64,000 nucleotides of DNA, taken from the NCBI GenBank assembly GCA_025200525.1, contig CM045761.1, forward strand, positions 45,578,190-45,642,189. Reading direction: 5' to 3'. This DNA comes from Camellia lanceoleosa. Lineage: Eukaryota > Streptophyta > Magnoliopsida > Ericales > Theaceae. Both the position numbers and the translations under genes were made by a program. Below the pieces are notes generated by a model. It was not told the origin of the DNA. It saw nothing but the letters and a program-made list of their open reading frames with translations, and searched no databases. This document shows positions 36,475 through 49,200 of the stretch, in pieces (the first letter of the stretch is position 1; each line of letters begins with the position of its first letter).

Positions 36475-37081
36475 GGGTTAATTACACTAATAGTCCCTAT
36501 AGTTTGGGACTTGTATCACTTTGGTTCCTGACTTTTCAATTGTGACACATTTGACCCTGAATTTTGAATCTTGTTCCAAATAAGGACAATTGAAAATATC
36601 ATTAGATTTTTAAGGGTAAAATCGTCAATTTGATAAAATATAAACTAATTTGACAAAAATATATGTCAAATTTTTTTTTTAAAATTATTTTTATCCACCA
36701 ATGATAAATTATGTAAAATTAATAAAAATTACATGATTAATTTTACATGAACATCATCCAAACACATAATAAAAATTAATTTGGTAAAAATAAATAAATA
36801 AATAAATGTCTAAAAGATTTATCAATTTTATATAATTTTATTTTTAGTAGGTAGAAATAATTTTTAAAAATTCAAAAATATTTGTTTCACATTTATTTTT
36901 GTTAAATTAGTTTATATTTTATCAAATTGACAATTTTACCCTTGAAAAATCTAATTATATATTCAATTGTCCTTATTTAGAACAAGATTCAAAATTCAAG
37001 GTCAAATGTGTCACAATTGAAAAGTCAGGGACCAAAGTAACACAAGTCCCAAACTATAGGGACTATTTGTATAATTTGCCC
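36475..37081. mobile_element. MULE-like palindromic element, 607 bp
   Basis: Terminal inverted repeats of about 120 bp begin GGGTTAATTACACTAATAG and, inverted, GGGCAAATTATACAAATAG. They share AGTCCCTATAGTTTGGGACT and CAATTGTGACACATTTGACC. Flanking 9-mers ATTTATAAT (36466-36474) and ATTTGTAAT (37082-37090) match 8/9, the MULE target-duplication size. Non-coding. Confidence 0.78.
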
Positions 37082-37145
37082 ATTTGTAATTTACTCATTC
37101 TTATAAATAATTATAAAAAAAATACTCTTACTATATATATATACA

Positions 37146-37365
37146 CTAGTGGTTGGGCATGTGCGTTGCACGTGACACATGATTTTTCATCAACTGTTAG
37201 TACTGTAATTATGCGTGTCTCTTAAATTGGTATGTGATATGTATACAAAGTATGGAGACCTGTATGAATAAATTGATCTGTATCTAAAATACAACTAAGT
37301 AAGAAATGACTACATACTTGGCTGAAGAATTTAAATGATAGATAATAAATTTTATAAACATAAAC
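37146..37365 (-). mobile_element. Helitron 3' terminus, second family
   Basis: On the minus strand the end reads CCCAACCACTAG, followed by T, and is preceded by the hairpin CACGTGCAACGCACATG. That is a standard plant Helitron end of a family distinct from the 20710-28990 cluster. No 5' end was found, and the right limit is taken where block B homology resumes. Confidence 0.55.
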
Positions 37366-37812
37366 ATTAATTTATAGTTAGATTATTGAGATCACAATCT
37401 TATCTTAAACAATAAACAATAAACATGTTATTTAAACATATAGTATTACACAAATATATATATATATATATATTTTTTTATCAACTTCTCACTTCAATTT
37501 TTCATAATTCATACTTGTATTACAATTGAAAGTATAAAATTAATTGCACAATTGCACAATTTTGTTTAATAGTTCATCTCACAATACAAATTCATTGAAC
37601 TTAGTATCGCATATTATATACATATTAGTGGTGTAAGAATACATTAATATCAATATGTAATATATTTTTATACATTAGGAGTTGTTGAGTCTCTTTTCCC
37701 GTGTTACGAATATCTTACATAATGAAAAATATAACAATAGTCATTAGTATACAATTGTTATACAATTGTCGTGAAAAAAATAAATATAAAAAATATAATT
37801 ATTATCTTGATG

Positions 37813-37956
37813 GGGCTTTGGTTGGTAGCTCAAAAATTAGTCGCCCTAATGGCCCTAATTTCCATATTAGGTAAAAAAAAAAAAAAAAACAAACTTACCC
37901 AAACAGGAAATTAGGGCCATTAGGACCACAGTTTTTAGGGCCATAAAACATTTTTC
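37813..37956. mobile_element. Foldback MITE with 9-bp target duplication
   Basis: ATCTTGATG flanks it at 37804-37812 and 37957-37965. The arms contain GCCCTAATGGCCCTAATTTCC and its inverse GGAAATTAGGGCCATTAGG around a poly-A loop. Copy 1 has a single related GTCGTGATG at about 15411, an apparent empty site. Confidence 0.72.
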
Positions 37957-38165
37957 ATCTTGATGTAGGTGTTGTGCAAAGTCTTAGTTTGTTATTGAAA
38001 GTGTTTGTCATTGATACTTTTTGTATGACATATACGTATTGAATATAAGTTGCTAAGAAAACAATACACAATTTTGCAATTTTTCCTAGCAAATATAATT
38101 ATATTACTAAAGCGATACATGTTAGAAAATTAAAGTATCCGATGGTAATATAACATTATAGATTG

Positions 38166-38683
38166 TGTAATACTTATATCCTTTAATCTATTGAAGGGTG
38201 TATTTAATTCTTTTCTTTTCTTTTTGGGAGTCTTTGGAGTTGTTGTATCTTGGTTTTGTGCAAATTGATTTAAACTTGTTGAGATTGTTCGTTCATGCTT
38301 GTTTACGTTGAAAAGTTGTTTGGGAGCTTAGAAATCTTGTTCTAGGGTCGACACCAATCTTGGTGGTGTCGACATTTTTTTATTTATTTATTGGCCTCAA
38401 GGGTTGACACCGATCTGGAAAGGGTCTACCCTTGTCTATTGTAGAATCTGGGGTTTGCTTGCTGGAATTTAGTGTCGACACTAGTCTAGGAGGTGTCGAC
38501 ACCTTGTCCTTTACACATACTAATGTCTCAGTTTTTCTTCCTAAATGGTCGACACCTCTGTCTAAAGGGTTGACCCCTGTGTGTAATTTTCAGATTTTTA
38601 GGTCGGTTTGGGCATTACTTTTTGGGGATTTTTGATTTGCTCTTTTCATTTGACTTTGGGGTTATTGTCCTATTATTACCTTG
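38166..38683 (+). mobile_element. Outer solo LTR, left part (U3)
   Basis: Starts TGTAATACTTAT after the duplication GATTG (38161-38165). It has no coding capacity. It carries several GTCGACAC-type motifs: GGTGTCGAC near 38365, GTGTCGACAC near 38472, GGTGTCGACACC near 38491 and GGTCGACACC near 38548. It is interrupted at 38684 by the Tat-type element. The remainder lies at 54184-56850, and the joined LTR would be about 3.19 kb. Confidence 0.85.
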
Positions 38684-39222
38684 TGTGGGGACATAATTTT
38701 TGAGTGGCAACAAGTGGCCAAGGTGTTACCGAAGTGCCAGCCGGGGTGCCACGTGTCCTGGACATGATGCCGAGGTAATCTCGGCTAGGCCGAGGTTATC
38801 TGCGAGAATACCGGAATCCGGGATAGGCGGATAAGGGACAAGAGTCCTAGATTGGGAGAGGACTTTAGTTTGGGTAAAGATACGACTCCTAGGGAGTTTA
38901 TCTCAATCCTATTGGGAGTCCAAGATTTGCAGTAATCCTAAGTCCATTGAAGCTAGGCTTCTATTGGGATTAGGTTTGTGTTAACTATAAAAGAGAGGCA
39001 CCGTCATGGGTCTAAGATACGCTTTTGATATTCTGAATAGTGAGTTAAGCACTTTTGCTATCTTTGAGAGATAACTGACTTGATCGTCGGAGTGCCCCCG
39101 GGTGGATGAACCACCGCCAGAATCTTTTATTTCTATGGCAGGTGTTCGGGCTTAGTCTATTCTGCCGGTGCTCTCCAGCTGAGTGCCTTGATTGGCAGTG
39201 TGGTCGGAAATTGACACATACA
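38684..39222 (+). mobile_element. 5' LTR of nested Tat-type element
   Basis: 539 bp, TGTGGGGACA to CACATACA. Preceded by CCTTG (38679-38683), repeated at 54179-54183 after the 3' LTR. TATAAAA at 38986-38992 is the promoter. The near-palindrome CTCGGCTAGGCCGAG lies at about 38779-38793. By a hand alignment the two LTRs differ at roughly 43 positions plus one indel (about 92% identity), mostly C/T and G/A changes, as expected for methylated plant repeats. Confidence 0.93.
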
Positions 39223-39245
39223 ATTTGAAGCCGTCTGTGGGAAAG
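39223..39245 (+). other. Primer-binding site
   Basis: Directly after the LTR: GCCGTCTGTGGGA, similar to the sequence that follows 5' LTRs in many plant Tat-type elements. I cannot name the primer tRNA with certainty. Confidence 0.55.
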
Positions 39246-39257
39246 AAAGGAGAATAG

Positions 39258-40895
39258 ATGGCTAACGATGGACAGAAAGAGAAAGTTGGGGACGACACTC
39301 CTACTGGGAGTGGGAAACCTGTTGACCTTGACGTTGAAGAAGACAACTGCAACAAAGAGACTCACGATAAGAATCACGGAGGAAAGGACGTCGGCCAGGA
39401 AAGGACGTCGGCCAGGAGGGCGACGTACCAAAGAAAACGGACCAAAGCGGGTATTATAACGAGGACGACCTCCAGGTATGGAAAGAAAGATGCTTGTGGA
39501 GGGACGATGAGGTGAAGGCCATGGCGAACAAATTGGCAGACCTATAAACGGTGGTCAATTTCATGATGCAGAACAACGTCATGCAGCCACTGTTTTCATT
39601 ACAAGATACGTCGATTCCAATAGCAAAAAAGATCTTGCGAAAGGAGGCGGCGGTTCCCGCAATCCTTCATCACGACGGGACCAAGGGACATTCTTACCGG
39701 CCTTCGCGAAAGGTCGAGCACAGAGAATCAAGGAAAGTAGAATCCCAGAAGACGCGACGAACCAGAGAAAATCGCACTAAAGAACATCGGGATGTTCAAG
39801 GGAAGGAACTCTGTTTCGACACGACCTATGGAGGGAAGTCCAAAAGGACTCACAATGACCTGCAAAGAGCACACGAAAATGATGAAATCTGGAGATAGCC
39901 GAGCTCTTGGGCGGACCAAAGAGGACTTGAGGGATTACCTCCAAAGGAAGTAACAAAATGTCAAGGTAACCTTCCCGGTTAAGCCGAGAACACCATTCTC
40001 AGTAGAGTTGGACAAATTTGAGGCCCTGAAAAGGTTCAGTATGCCGAGGTTCCAGATATACAACAGTAAGTCGGACCCCAACTTTCATGTCGGTTTGTAC
40101 TTGAACTCAATGGCATTGTACAAAGGGAACGAGCTGTTGCTTTGCAAGGTGTTCCCCTCATCCTTCGGGGAAATTGCATCGGACTGGTTTCACAAGTTGC
40201 TGAAAGGAATTGTGAAAACCAGGGAAAGCTTGGCCGAGATGTTTGTGGCCAGGTTCGTGACAAACAAACTGCAGCCATTAAGGGTAGGCATACGATGGCT
40301 TTGAAAATTGGCGAGGATGAAAGCCTGAGGGCTTATACCAAAAGGTATTATGAGGTATTCAACCGAATACCAGAATGCAACCAAGAGCTGGCCGTCGTAT
40401 CGTTTAAAAACGACGTGGAAGATGATTGGCTGCTTCGAAAATCACTAGCAAAGACATTGCCAAAAAGCATGGAGGAACTTATGGCCAGGATAGAAAAGTA
40501 TATCAGGGCTGAGGAGGACATGCCGGGGACAAAGGCATCGAAACCAGAGAAGGAAAAATGGCTCGTTGAAGCGAGGCTGAGGTGATGGTGGATACAACAA
40601 ACCGGAGACAGGATTAAGGGTTGCACAAGCAGTCACAACCGTATTCCGAATCCCGGTTTACAAAGTCTTGGAGAAAATTCGAAACCAGCCCTATTATAGA
40701 GCACCAGCAAGGGTACTAGGAAAATTTATGGGAAGAAGCCTTGGTAAGCACTGTGCTTACCATAATGAAGCTGGACATCTAACTCAGGAGTGCAGAGCCC
40801 TGAAGACACATCTGGAAGACTTGGTAAGACAAGGCCATTTAAGGGACCTGGTAGATGAGGCCAAGACAAGGGAAGAACAGGGAAAACTGCCCTAG
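39258..40895 (+). pseudogene. gag: gag of nested Tat-type element, frameshifted
   Basis: Structural protein gene of the retrotransposon. The N-terminus starts MANDGQKEK at 39258. The capsid-like region follows from about 40008 (KFEALKRFSMPRFQIY, SDWFHKLLKG), shifts frame near 40290 and continues as ESLRAYTKRYYEVFNRIP to MEELMARIEKYIRAEED (to 40585). The nucleocapsid-like part at 40668-40895 has CAYHNEAGHLTQEC, the Cys/His form used by this lineage in place of a CCHC knuckle. At least three frame changes and stops break the gene. Family knowledge: Gag would package element RNA in cytoplasmic particles. Not functional as read. Confidence 0.88.
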
Positions 40896-41078
40896 GTACC
40901 AACAGCACCACCCCCATCAGCACCACAACCGCAGGTAGGTGGACCTCGAGTAATCAATGTGATTCACTTGAAAGTGAATGAGAATGAGATAAATGGGGAA
41001 ACCTAGAAAGTAAAACACCTACAACATGTGTATCAGGTCGGGAAGAAGAGACCTGGGGTAGACAAGAGCTAGGGACCA

Positions 41079-44000
41079 GTGGTGTCCTTTACTGAGGAAG
41101 ACCTGGAGATGGTACAGCATCCACACAATGATGCCTTGGTAATATCTCTCCAGATTGGAGTGCGCCAAGTGAAGCGCATCTTACTTGACCAAGGCAGCTC
41201 TTGTGACATCATGTATATCAGGTGTTACAAGGAGTTTGGCCTTCACCAAGATGACTTGGAGCAGTTCAATGGCCCAATGGTTGGGTTGAATGGGACGCCG
41301 ACGTGGTCCCTAGGAGCAGCAAGTTTGGAGTTACAGGCTGCACCAAGAAGCTAAAAACAGAGTTCACCATAATTGACACCCATTCCCCTTACAATGCTAT
41401 CCTGGGAAGGCCATGGCTACATGCAATGGGGGCTGTTCCCTCAACATTGCATCAGTTATTGCGATTTCCAATAGAGCATGGGATAGAGGAGGTCAGAGAG
41501 GAGTAGTTGCAGGCAAAGAATTGCTCCATAGCAGCAATAAAGTCTACCTACAACATTCGAGAAGCAGAAATAGCAGAGATCGAGGACGAGAATGTGGAAA
41601 TCCTAGATGACATCGGCAAAGAGCTAGTTGAGAAGAGTGAAGAAGCCCTGAAGAAAATCCTTGTCCAGCAAGGGAATGAAGAATGCTTCTTTTTTCTCGG
41701 CTCGGGCTTAGCTGAAGAAGAGAAAAATGAGCTAGAGGCATTCCTGAGAGCAAACCTTGAGGTGTTTGCATGGACACCATACGAGATGCCAGGCATTGAC
41801 CCCGGGGTCACTTGCCACAGATTGAATGTAGATAGATCGGCCAAACCTGTCATCCAGCGAGCAAGGAGGCCAACACTAATGCACGTTGAGGCAGTAGAAA
41901 AGGAAGTGGATAGACTTCTGGAGGCCAAAGCCATTCGAAAGGTAAATTACCCAACATGGTTATCAAACACAGTGGTTGTGAAGAAAAGAAGCGGTAAGTG
42001 GAGGTCTGCGTGGACTTCACCAAATGAACAAGGCTTGTTCCAAAGATGCTTCTCATTACCCAAAATTGACCAATTGGTGGATGCCACTTCAGGGCATGGA
42101 AGGATGAGCTTCCTAGATGCCTATAGAGGGGTACCATCGGATAGCTATGTACCCTTCAGATGAGGAAAAGATTGTGTTCATCACCCCAAAAGGGCTATAC
42201 TGCTACAGGGTAATGCTTTTTGGATTGAAAAATGCAGGAGCAACTTATCAGAGATTGGTAACCAAGATGTTCAGACATCTAATTGGCAGAATAGTAGAGG
42301 TATACATAGATGACATGGTCGTGAAGACCAAGGAGCCTAAGGATCATCTAGAAGACTTAAAGGCAGTGTTTAACATCCTTAAAACATATCGGCTTCGACT
42401 CAATGCATCGAAGTGTGCATTTGAAGTTGGGTCTGGTAAGTTCTTAGGATATTTGGTAACCAGAAGGGGCATTGAGGCAAGCCCAGATCAGATCAAGGCT
42501 ATCTTAGAACTGAAGAGCCTAACATCGGCAAAACAAGTGCAGATGTTGACTGGAAAGGGTGTAGCCTTGAACAAATTCATAAGCAGAAGTTCTGATAAAT
42601 GTAAGCCTTTCTTCAGCTTAGAAAAGAAAGCCTGAGACTTCTTATGGACGGAGGAATGCGAAGCCGCCTTGGCCGACTTAAAGAAGTATTTGACCATAAC
42701 TCCAGTTCTCTCAAATCCAGTACCTGGAGAGGAGCTGTTCTCATACTTGGCAGTTTTAGAGCACGCAGTAAGTGCAGTAATAGTCAGAGAAGAAAAAGAA
42801 GAGCAAATGGCAGTTTACTGCGTGAATAAAACCTTAGCGCGCACGCAGAGACCAGATACTTACCCTTAGAGAAGTTAACACTGGCTTTAGTAATGGCTTC
42901 CAAGAAACTGAATCATTACTTTCAAGCCCACAAAATTGTGGTGTTAACTGAACATCCTTTAAGGTCCCTGTTGCAGCAAGGAGATCTGATAGACAGAATA
43001 GCCAGATGTGCAGTGGCCTTGGACCAATATGACCTGGAATTCAGACCCAGGACAGCAATCAAAGGCTAAGTCTTAGCCGACTTCGTGGCCGAGTTCACAC
43101 TAGACGCCGTCATACATCGAGCTTTGTTGAGCCGAGGCATACAACGTCCAAATGAGCAAGAAAAAACCCAGCGGGGGACAACAAAACAAAAGAACAAAGA
43201 GAAACTTAGGCCTTGTAGTATTTGCATCGGCGACTCCTTCCGGTTGTTTGTTGATAGAAGTTAAAACCGACAAGGAGTAGGGCAAAAGTAGTACTAGTAT
43301 CGCCAGATGGGCGGAATCTGAGAACAATCCATTCGTTTGGGGTTTAAGGCCTCAAATAATGAAGCAGAATATGAAACACTAATCGCAGGGTTAAAGCTGG
43401 CAGCAGCCATGGAAGCTGACAAAGTAATAGTCTTTTGTGACTCCCAACTTATAGTCAACTGCAACAAGCGAATATGCAACTCGAGATGAAAGGATGTCGG
43501 CCTATGCAAAGGAAGTGGGCAGACTGGTAACCTTATTTCAAAATTGCCGACTACAGCAGGTAAGTAGAGATGACAACAGCCATACCGATGCTCTGGCCAA
43601 CTTGGCTAGTGCAATGAAGCCTGGAGAGGCAAGAACGATAATGATTGACTATTTGTCAGGTCCAAGCATAGAACCACTGAACACAAAGCGTGAAACAATA
43701 TGTGTGGAGATAGGACCAAGTTGGATGGATGTAATAATAGTATTCCTTAGAGATGAGAAGCTGCCAGATGATCGAAAAGAAACGCACAAGATCAGACTAA
43801 AGTCGACAATATTCAGTTTGACCGCAGAAGGACATCTCTACAGAAGATCTTTTACTAGACCCTTTCTGAGGTGTGTGCATCCTGCACAGGTTAAAGACTT
43901 TCTGTACGAGATACATGAAGGAGTATGTAGAAGCCATGCTGGAGGCAGGTCACTTGCTCATAGGGCCATTACTCAGGGGTACTGGTGGCCCTATATGCAG

Positions 44001-44961
44001 AAAGATGCCGAAGCCTATGTCAAGAAGTGTGAGAAGTGCCAGAAGTTTGCACCTTTAATACATGAACTAGTAATGGACTTGAACCCGGTGTCCAACCCTT
44101 GGCCATTTGCCCAATGGGGTATGGATCTTGTTGGAAAATTGCCTCAAGCAATTAGACAAAGGAAGTACCTGCTAATAGCAACAGATTACTTCATCAAATG
44201 GGTAGGAGCTGAACCCCTTGCCAAGGTTCGGGATGTTGATGTGAAGAACTTCATATGGAAGAACATCATCACCAGGTTTGGAATCCCAAGAGCAATAATA
44301 GCTGACAATGGCATATAGTTTGACAGTAAGCTAATCAAGGGCTTTTGTACAAAGTTCAAAATCAAGAATTATTTTTCCACCCCAAGTTTACCTCAAAACA
44401 ATGGACAAACAGAAGCATCCAACAAAGTTATCTTGGATGAGATTAAGAAGAGGCTGTAAGCAGCAAAGGGAAAGTAGGTGGATAAATTGCCCAGTGTACT
44501 CTGGGCATATCGGACTATGCTGAGAAGATCAACTAGAGAATCCCCATTTGCCATGGCTTATGGCACAGAAGTAGTCATTCCTCTGGAGGTCGGCATCCCA
44601 GGGATCAGAACCCAGGGAGTGGAAAATGGAACTAATGATGTATTTATAGCCCGAGATCTGGATCTGCTAGAAGAAAAAAAGGAAGAAAACAGCAATTCAG
44701 CTGGGAGCATACCAGCAGCAGCTTGCCAGGGCTTATAATAAGAAGGTGAACCCGCGAGAGTTCCAAGTTGGTGACCTCGTCTTGCGAAAGGTTGTCGGTA
44801 ACAAGAAGGATCCCAGAGAGGGCAAGCTTGGCCCGAATTGGGAGGGACCCAATAGAATCATCTCAGTCTTGGGCAACGGGGCATATTGGCTTAAGGACAG
44901 TGAAGGCAAATAGTTGCCAAGACCCTGGAATACTTGCAATCTGAAGTTTTTCTATCATTAG
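41079..44961 (+). pseudogene. pol: pol of nested Tat-type element (PR-RT-RH-aRH-INT)
   Basis: Domains in order: aspartic protease around LLDQGSSCDIM (about 41191-41223), reverse transcriptase (41507-42635) with YIDDM at 42303-42317, first RNase H (about 42640-42870), a second archaeal-type RNase H (about 43350-43620: NNEAEYE, FCDSQL, HTDALANLA), then integrase. Integrase has the HHCC region (EIHEG, RSHAGG, KKCEKCQ), DDE core signatures (WGMDLVGK, ADNG, GQTEAS) and a C-terminal GDLVLRK/NWEGP part ending with TAG at 44959-44961. The dual RNase H is the hallmark of the Tat lineage. Many stops and frameshifts, so not functional. Confidence 0.92.
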
Positions 44962-45382
44962 ATTTTCTTGTTTTTTTAGCTTTCTTTCGTTTTGTTATTA
45001 GCCGAAGTAATAATAAAGTTTTAGCTTGATTTTTTCTGTGCAGTATGACTGATAAGATACTTGACGATGTTTCTGATTGAAACATGACGAATAACTTAGA
45101 CTTATTATATAGCAGAGTTCCAACTTACATATAATAGAGTTGAACTAAGTTGAATTAACCTGGACTTGCCATATCGGTATAGATTGGAACTCAGTATCTA
45201 CCAATCAGATTAACAGAGGGACCAAGGTTGGGAACCTCGGCCAGTCCTTGTTAACAATATTTTCACATGCTTAATGCAAATCCAAGTGAAGCTTAGGTTC
45301 ACATTAGGGGGCAGACAGTTGGAGAATGATGCTTGGGAGTTGGAATTTTCAAGCCCAAGATCGGTTTAACACTTATCGAGGT
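44962..45382. other. Untranslated spacer after pol
   Basis: AT-rich, with no open frame of note. Joins pol to the tandem array. Confidence 0.5.
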
Positions 45383-45970
45383 CATGTCTAACACTTGTTG
45401 AAAATTTAAGAAAAATTTACAAGTTGAAGTTAAACTGAGGGCATGTTTAACACTTGTTAAAATTTTAAGAAAAATTTACAAGTTGAAATTAAACTGTCAT
45501 GTTTAACACTTGTTAAAATTTTAACAAAAATTTACAAGTTGAAGTTAAACTGAGATCATGTTTAACACTTGTTGAAATTTAAGAAAAATTTACAAGTTGA
45601 AGTTAAACTGAGATCATGTTTCGCACTTGTTGAAATTTAAGAAAAATTTACAAGTTGAAGTTAAACCGAGGACATGTTTAACACTTGTTGAAATTTTAAG
45701 AAAAATTTACAAGTTGAAGTTAAACTGTCATGTTTAACACTTGTTGAAATTTAAGAAAAATTTAAAAGTTGAAGTTAAACTGAGGATATGTTTAACACTT
45801 GTTGAAATTTTAAGAAAAATTTATAAGTTGAAGTTAAACTGAGGACATGTTTAACACTCGTTGAAATTTTAAGAAAAATTTACAAGTTGAAGTTAAACCG
45901 AGGTCATGTTTAAACACTTCTTGAAATTTTAAGAAAAATTTACAAGTTGAAGTTAAACCAAGATTATGTT
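45383..45970. repeat. 58-bp tandem array in Tat element
   Basis: About ten units of 56-59 bp, the CATG of successive units at 45383, 45442, 45498, 45557, 45615, 45673 and 45729, with three further units. Each has CATGTTTAACACTTGTTGAA then AAGAAAAATTTACAAGTTGA. Two units lack the GAGGA/GAGAT link. No unique spacers, so not a CRISPR array. Same structural position as the 75-bp array of the left element. Confidence 0.92.
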
Positions 45971-46244
45971 AAAGGAAGTTGGTCTAAAGTGTTAGGCCAA
46001 AGCCGAGATGAAACGTTAGTGGGTGTAACCGAGGTGTTATACCCCGAGGAGATCGCACAGTTAAGGTGCATGTTGATACTTGCATTCAGATAAGGAAGTT
46101 CAAATACAAAAAGACACTTCGGCCTGACATTAAAAAGTAATTGTTCAGATTGCAAAGGTGGCATGTCGGCCAAATTAAAGCTTACACTGTTTTTTTTTAA
46201 AAAAAAAAAGTACAAGGTATAGAAAAAAGGAGAAAAACATCAAA

Positions 46245-49200
46245 CTAAGACTCTTCGGTGTCTCTGGCCGGCTGGGTCTGGAGTTCAGAAGAAAAGTGAG
46301 AAGGCATCTCGGCGGCCCTCTCAGCCGCGAGCTCGACATCAATTTCTTGGAGAGTTTGGTTGAGGCTCTTATCGGCAATAGGCGCGTCTGATGTTGCCTT
46401 CTCAGGAGTAGCATCTTTGGAGACCTCACCCTCCTCATCCTAAGACAAGTCCATGACTTGATCATTCAAAGTAAGGGACTGGGCCCCAACAATTTCCTTC
46501 TTTTTCCTCACCAAAGCTTCCTCCTCAGACTCAGAATCGTCTTCGGATTGGGTTGGAGTAGGGGAGAATGGCAGGGGGAGGTCGTTAGCATTCTTAAGGG
46601 GGGGAGTCCTCGAGGACATCAAGCTTTTTGAGGGCAGCCATCCAACCAAGGGTGAAACCCTTGTTGCATGCCTGCTTCACTTGCTTTTTGTGGTCCTCAT
46701 TGACGTCGGTCGCCCCCTCAGCATACGCCTTCTCATCAACGGCCTTGATCTCGGCCTCCTTTATGGCCAGGGCATGTTGAAGCTCCTTTTGGGCCTCAGC
46801 CATCTTAGCCTCTGCCTCTTTCTTTTCAGCCATAAGAACCTTGGCAATGGCCTCTGCAGCGTCGGCCTTTTCCTCGGCCTCATCCTGAGCCTTCTTGGCC
46901 ATGTCGGCCTAATCTGACAAGGTCTTCATTTTTGTCTCGGCCTTTTTCATGGTCTTCTGTAAACCAGCAACCTCCTTGATCTTGTCAGCCAACTCCTTCC
47001 TCATTTCAAAAGCTTGCATTGAGAAGGAGTGGGCGTGCTGGATCGCCTGAAAGAAAATGGCCAGAACAAAAGTTAGTAGAAATTCTCTAAGTATGGAAAA
47101 ATAGAGAAAGAAAAATACCAAGTGTAAGGAACTTACTTGAACGGAATGCTGCAGCATCAAAGCGAAGTTTTCATACTAGCTCATTTCGGCATTACCGTTG
47201 AGATCGTTGGGAAGGAGCAAAGCCGTAGAGAGGGTGTAGACACCCCATTTTTGACCGTCCTCAAGACTTGGACATCACCGCTTGAACACCCGGTGATTAT
47301 CCATGTTTGTGTTCGTTTTGAGTTCCCGGAGGTCCCGACTGCGCGCCGTGCCTCAGGATCTCTTAACCGGTTTGTTCTGTGCTTGGTTTTCTACCAAGAC
47401 TTGTGTCTGTTTGCATTTGAGGGTAGGGGAAGGCTTGTTAGCCATCCCTAGAACCCACCGGCTGCCCCACACCTCCACCGGCTATCCATAGTGGCCATCG
47501 GCACTTTTTACCTTGATCCTTGGCCGATCGGCACTTTATGATGCCGGCCGGCACAATTTTGTGCCGGTGACTGTTTTGGCCGACGGTGACCCTTCGAACC
47601 CCCAGGGATGGTGCATGCCATTGTGCACCGGATTACACCATCACCCCGTGCATAACATTGCACCTTTGCCCTTTTGAACCCCTTGAACCTTCTAGAAGCT
47701 TGAACCCTTGGCCAAGCTTCTTGGAGAAGCTTTCCATTGTCTTGGCTTCCTTTGGAAGCTAGAAACCCTTGCACCCTTTGAACCTTTTGGTCTTGCTTAG
47801 CCATTAAGTTAGAGCCCTTATATTGCCTATATAAGCACCATTCATCTCTTTGGCTCAAGGGTTAGAGATTTTAGGTCAAGAACCGAGAATATACATACAT
47901 TCTCTCGATATATATCCATATATACCTATATCTCCCCTCCTCTCCTCTTGTGTGTGTGTTTTAAGCCCCAAATAGTGTGTTTTACCTCACTTTTCCACCA
48001 TTACACACACTATTACACCTAGCTCCGAGATTGGAGGACTTGGAGGTTTGTTTTGGGGGACTTTGGATGGGTTTTGATCACTTGGGGAGGGTGGACCACT
48101 GTTCTTCATTGGTTCTTCAAGGGTAAGCTTGTTGCTTTAGATTCCCCATTCTTGCAATCTATTTCTACCCTCTTTACTTTGTGATTTTGAGTTTGTGTTT
48201 AAGACAAAAAGTCTTTTTTTACTTGTTCTTGAACCTTCATTAAGGTCATTTTTGGTTTGAGTTAAGCCTCATCACTTTAAGCCTTGTTTGGCCCTATTTG
48301 GTGCCTTTTTCTTAGGCCTTCTTGTTTTGGTGTTCTTGGATCTTCACCATCGAAAACCAGTGGGTTTTCAGTGGTGAGGATGATATTTTCGAGCCTCATC
48401 TAAGGGAGAGACACCCTCTCCCTTTGGTCCTTTGGGTGGCCTTTGATTTGGCTCATAGCATAGCATGTGTGCATGTTTGCATTTGGCTTCATTTCAAGGC
48501 TTTTGGGACTGTTTTAGGTCATGTTTGACCTCTGTTTTTAGTTGGAATTATAGTCTCTAACATGCTTCTCATACTTCCTTTGAAATGCTCTCTTGTGCCT
48601 AAAAGAGTGTCATGTTTTGAGGCCATGATTTTTGCATGTTTAGGTTTAGTTCCATGAAGATACTAGCATTGTTTTGCCATGTAAGAGGGTGTGAGCCACT
48701 GCTTTTGCCATGTTTGGTGTGCTTGAGGTGGTTGTCTTGCATATTGGCTTGTAGGCCTAGTTTGTATGAAGTCTTAGCATGTTTATCTTGTTTTGATCTA
48801 ATGATTTGGCATCATTATAGGTGGTATTTCAGTCCCCATTTCATGTTCAAACACCTCCATTTATCCTCTCCTTCATGTCTTAGAATGTGGGTCTTTTATG
48901 CCTTAAAAGAGCATTGTGCATGCTTCCATGATTAGTGTATTTTGAGGGTGCCATGAGGGATTTGGGTGTCATTCTACATGCTTAAAACCTGTTTTTGTTT
49001 GTTGAATGCATGCCATGAGTGGTTGTATGAATGATGTCAAATTACTCTCTTGGGTGTCCTAGACTTGGGCCCATTGAATAGCATGCTTGTGTGGCATTTT
49101 GGGTCATGTTGAGAGGCTTGTTTTGCCACTGTTTTGGGAGCTTGAGGGCTGCCTTTTATGGCTTAAGTCCATTGTTGCATGCTTACTTCATGATTGTTGC

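Larger units (their letters stand above)
33285..38165 (+). repeat. Host duplication, copy 2 (left part)
   Basis: Homologous to copy 1, in direct orientation. It begins at ATATTAATTAAGAGG and includes the gene at 34154 and the intergenic block. It continues after the retroelement nest at 56851-58150. Insertions private to this copy are listed separately. Confidence 0.85.

Noticed and set aside
39045..39431. 128-residue open frame on the minus strand
   Set aside because: Spans the LTR/leader junction opposite gag. No domain and no counterpart in the right-edge element.
41548..41934. 128-residue open frame on the minus strand
   Set aside because: A shadow of the reverse transcriptase coding region.
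45383..45970. Regularly spaced repeats that might suggest CRISPR
   Set aside because: Units are contiguous with no unique spacers, and the sequence is a plant retrotransposon 3' region.
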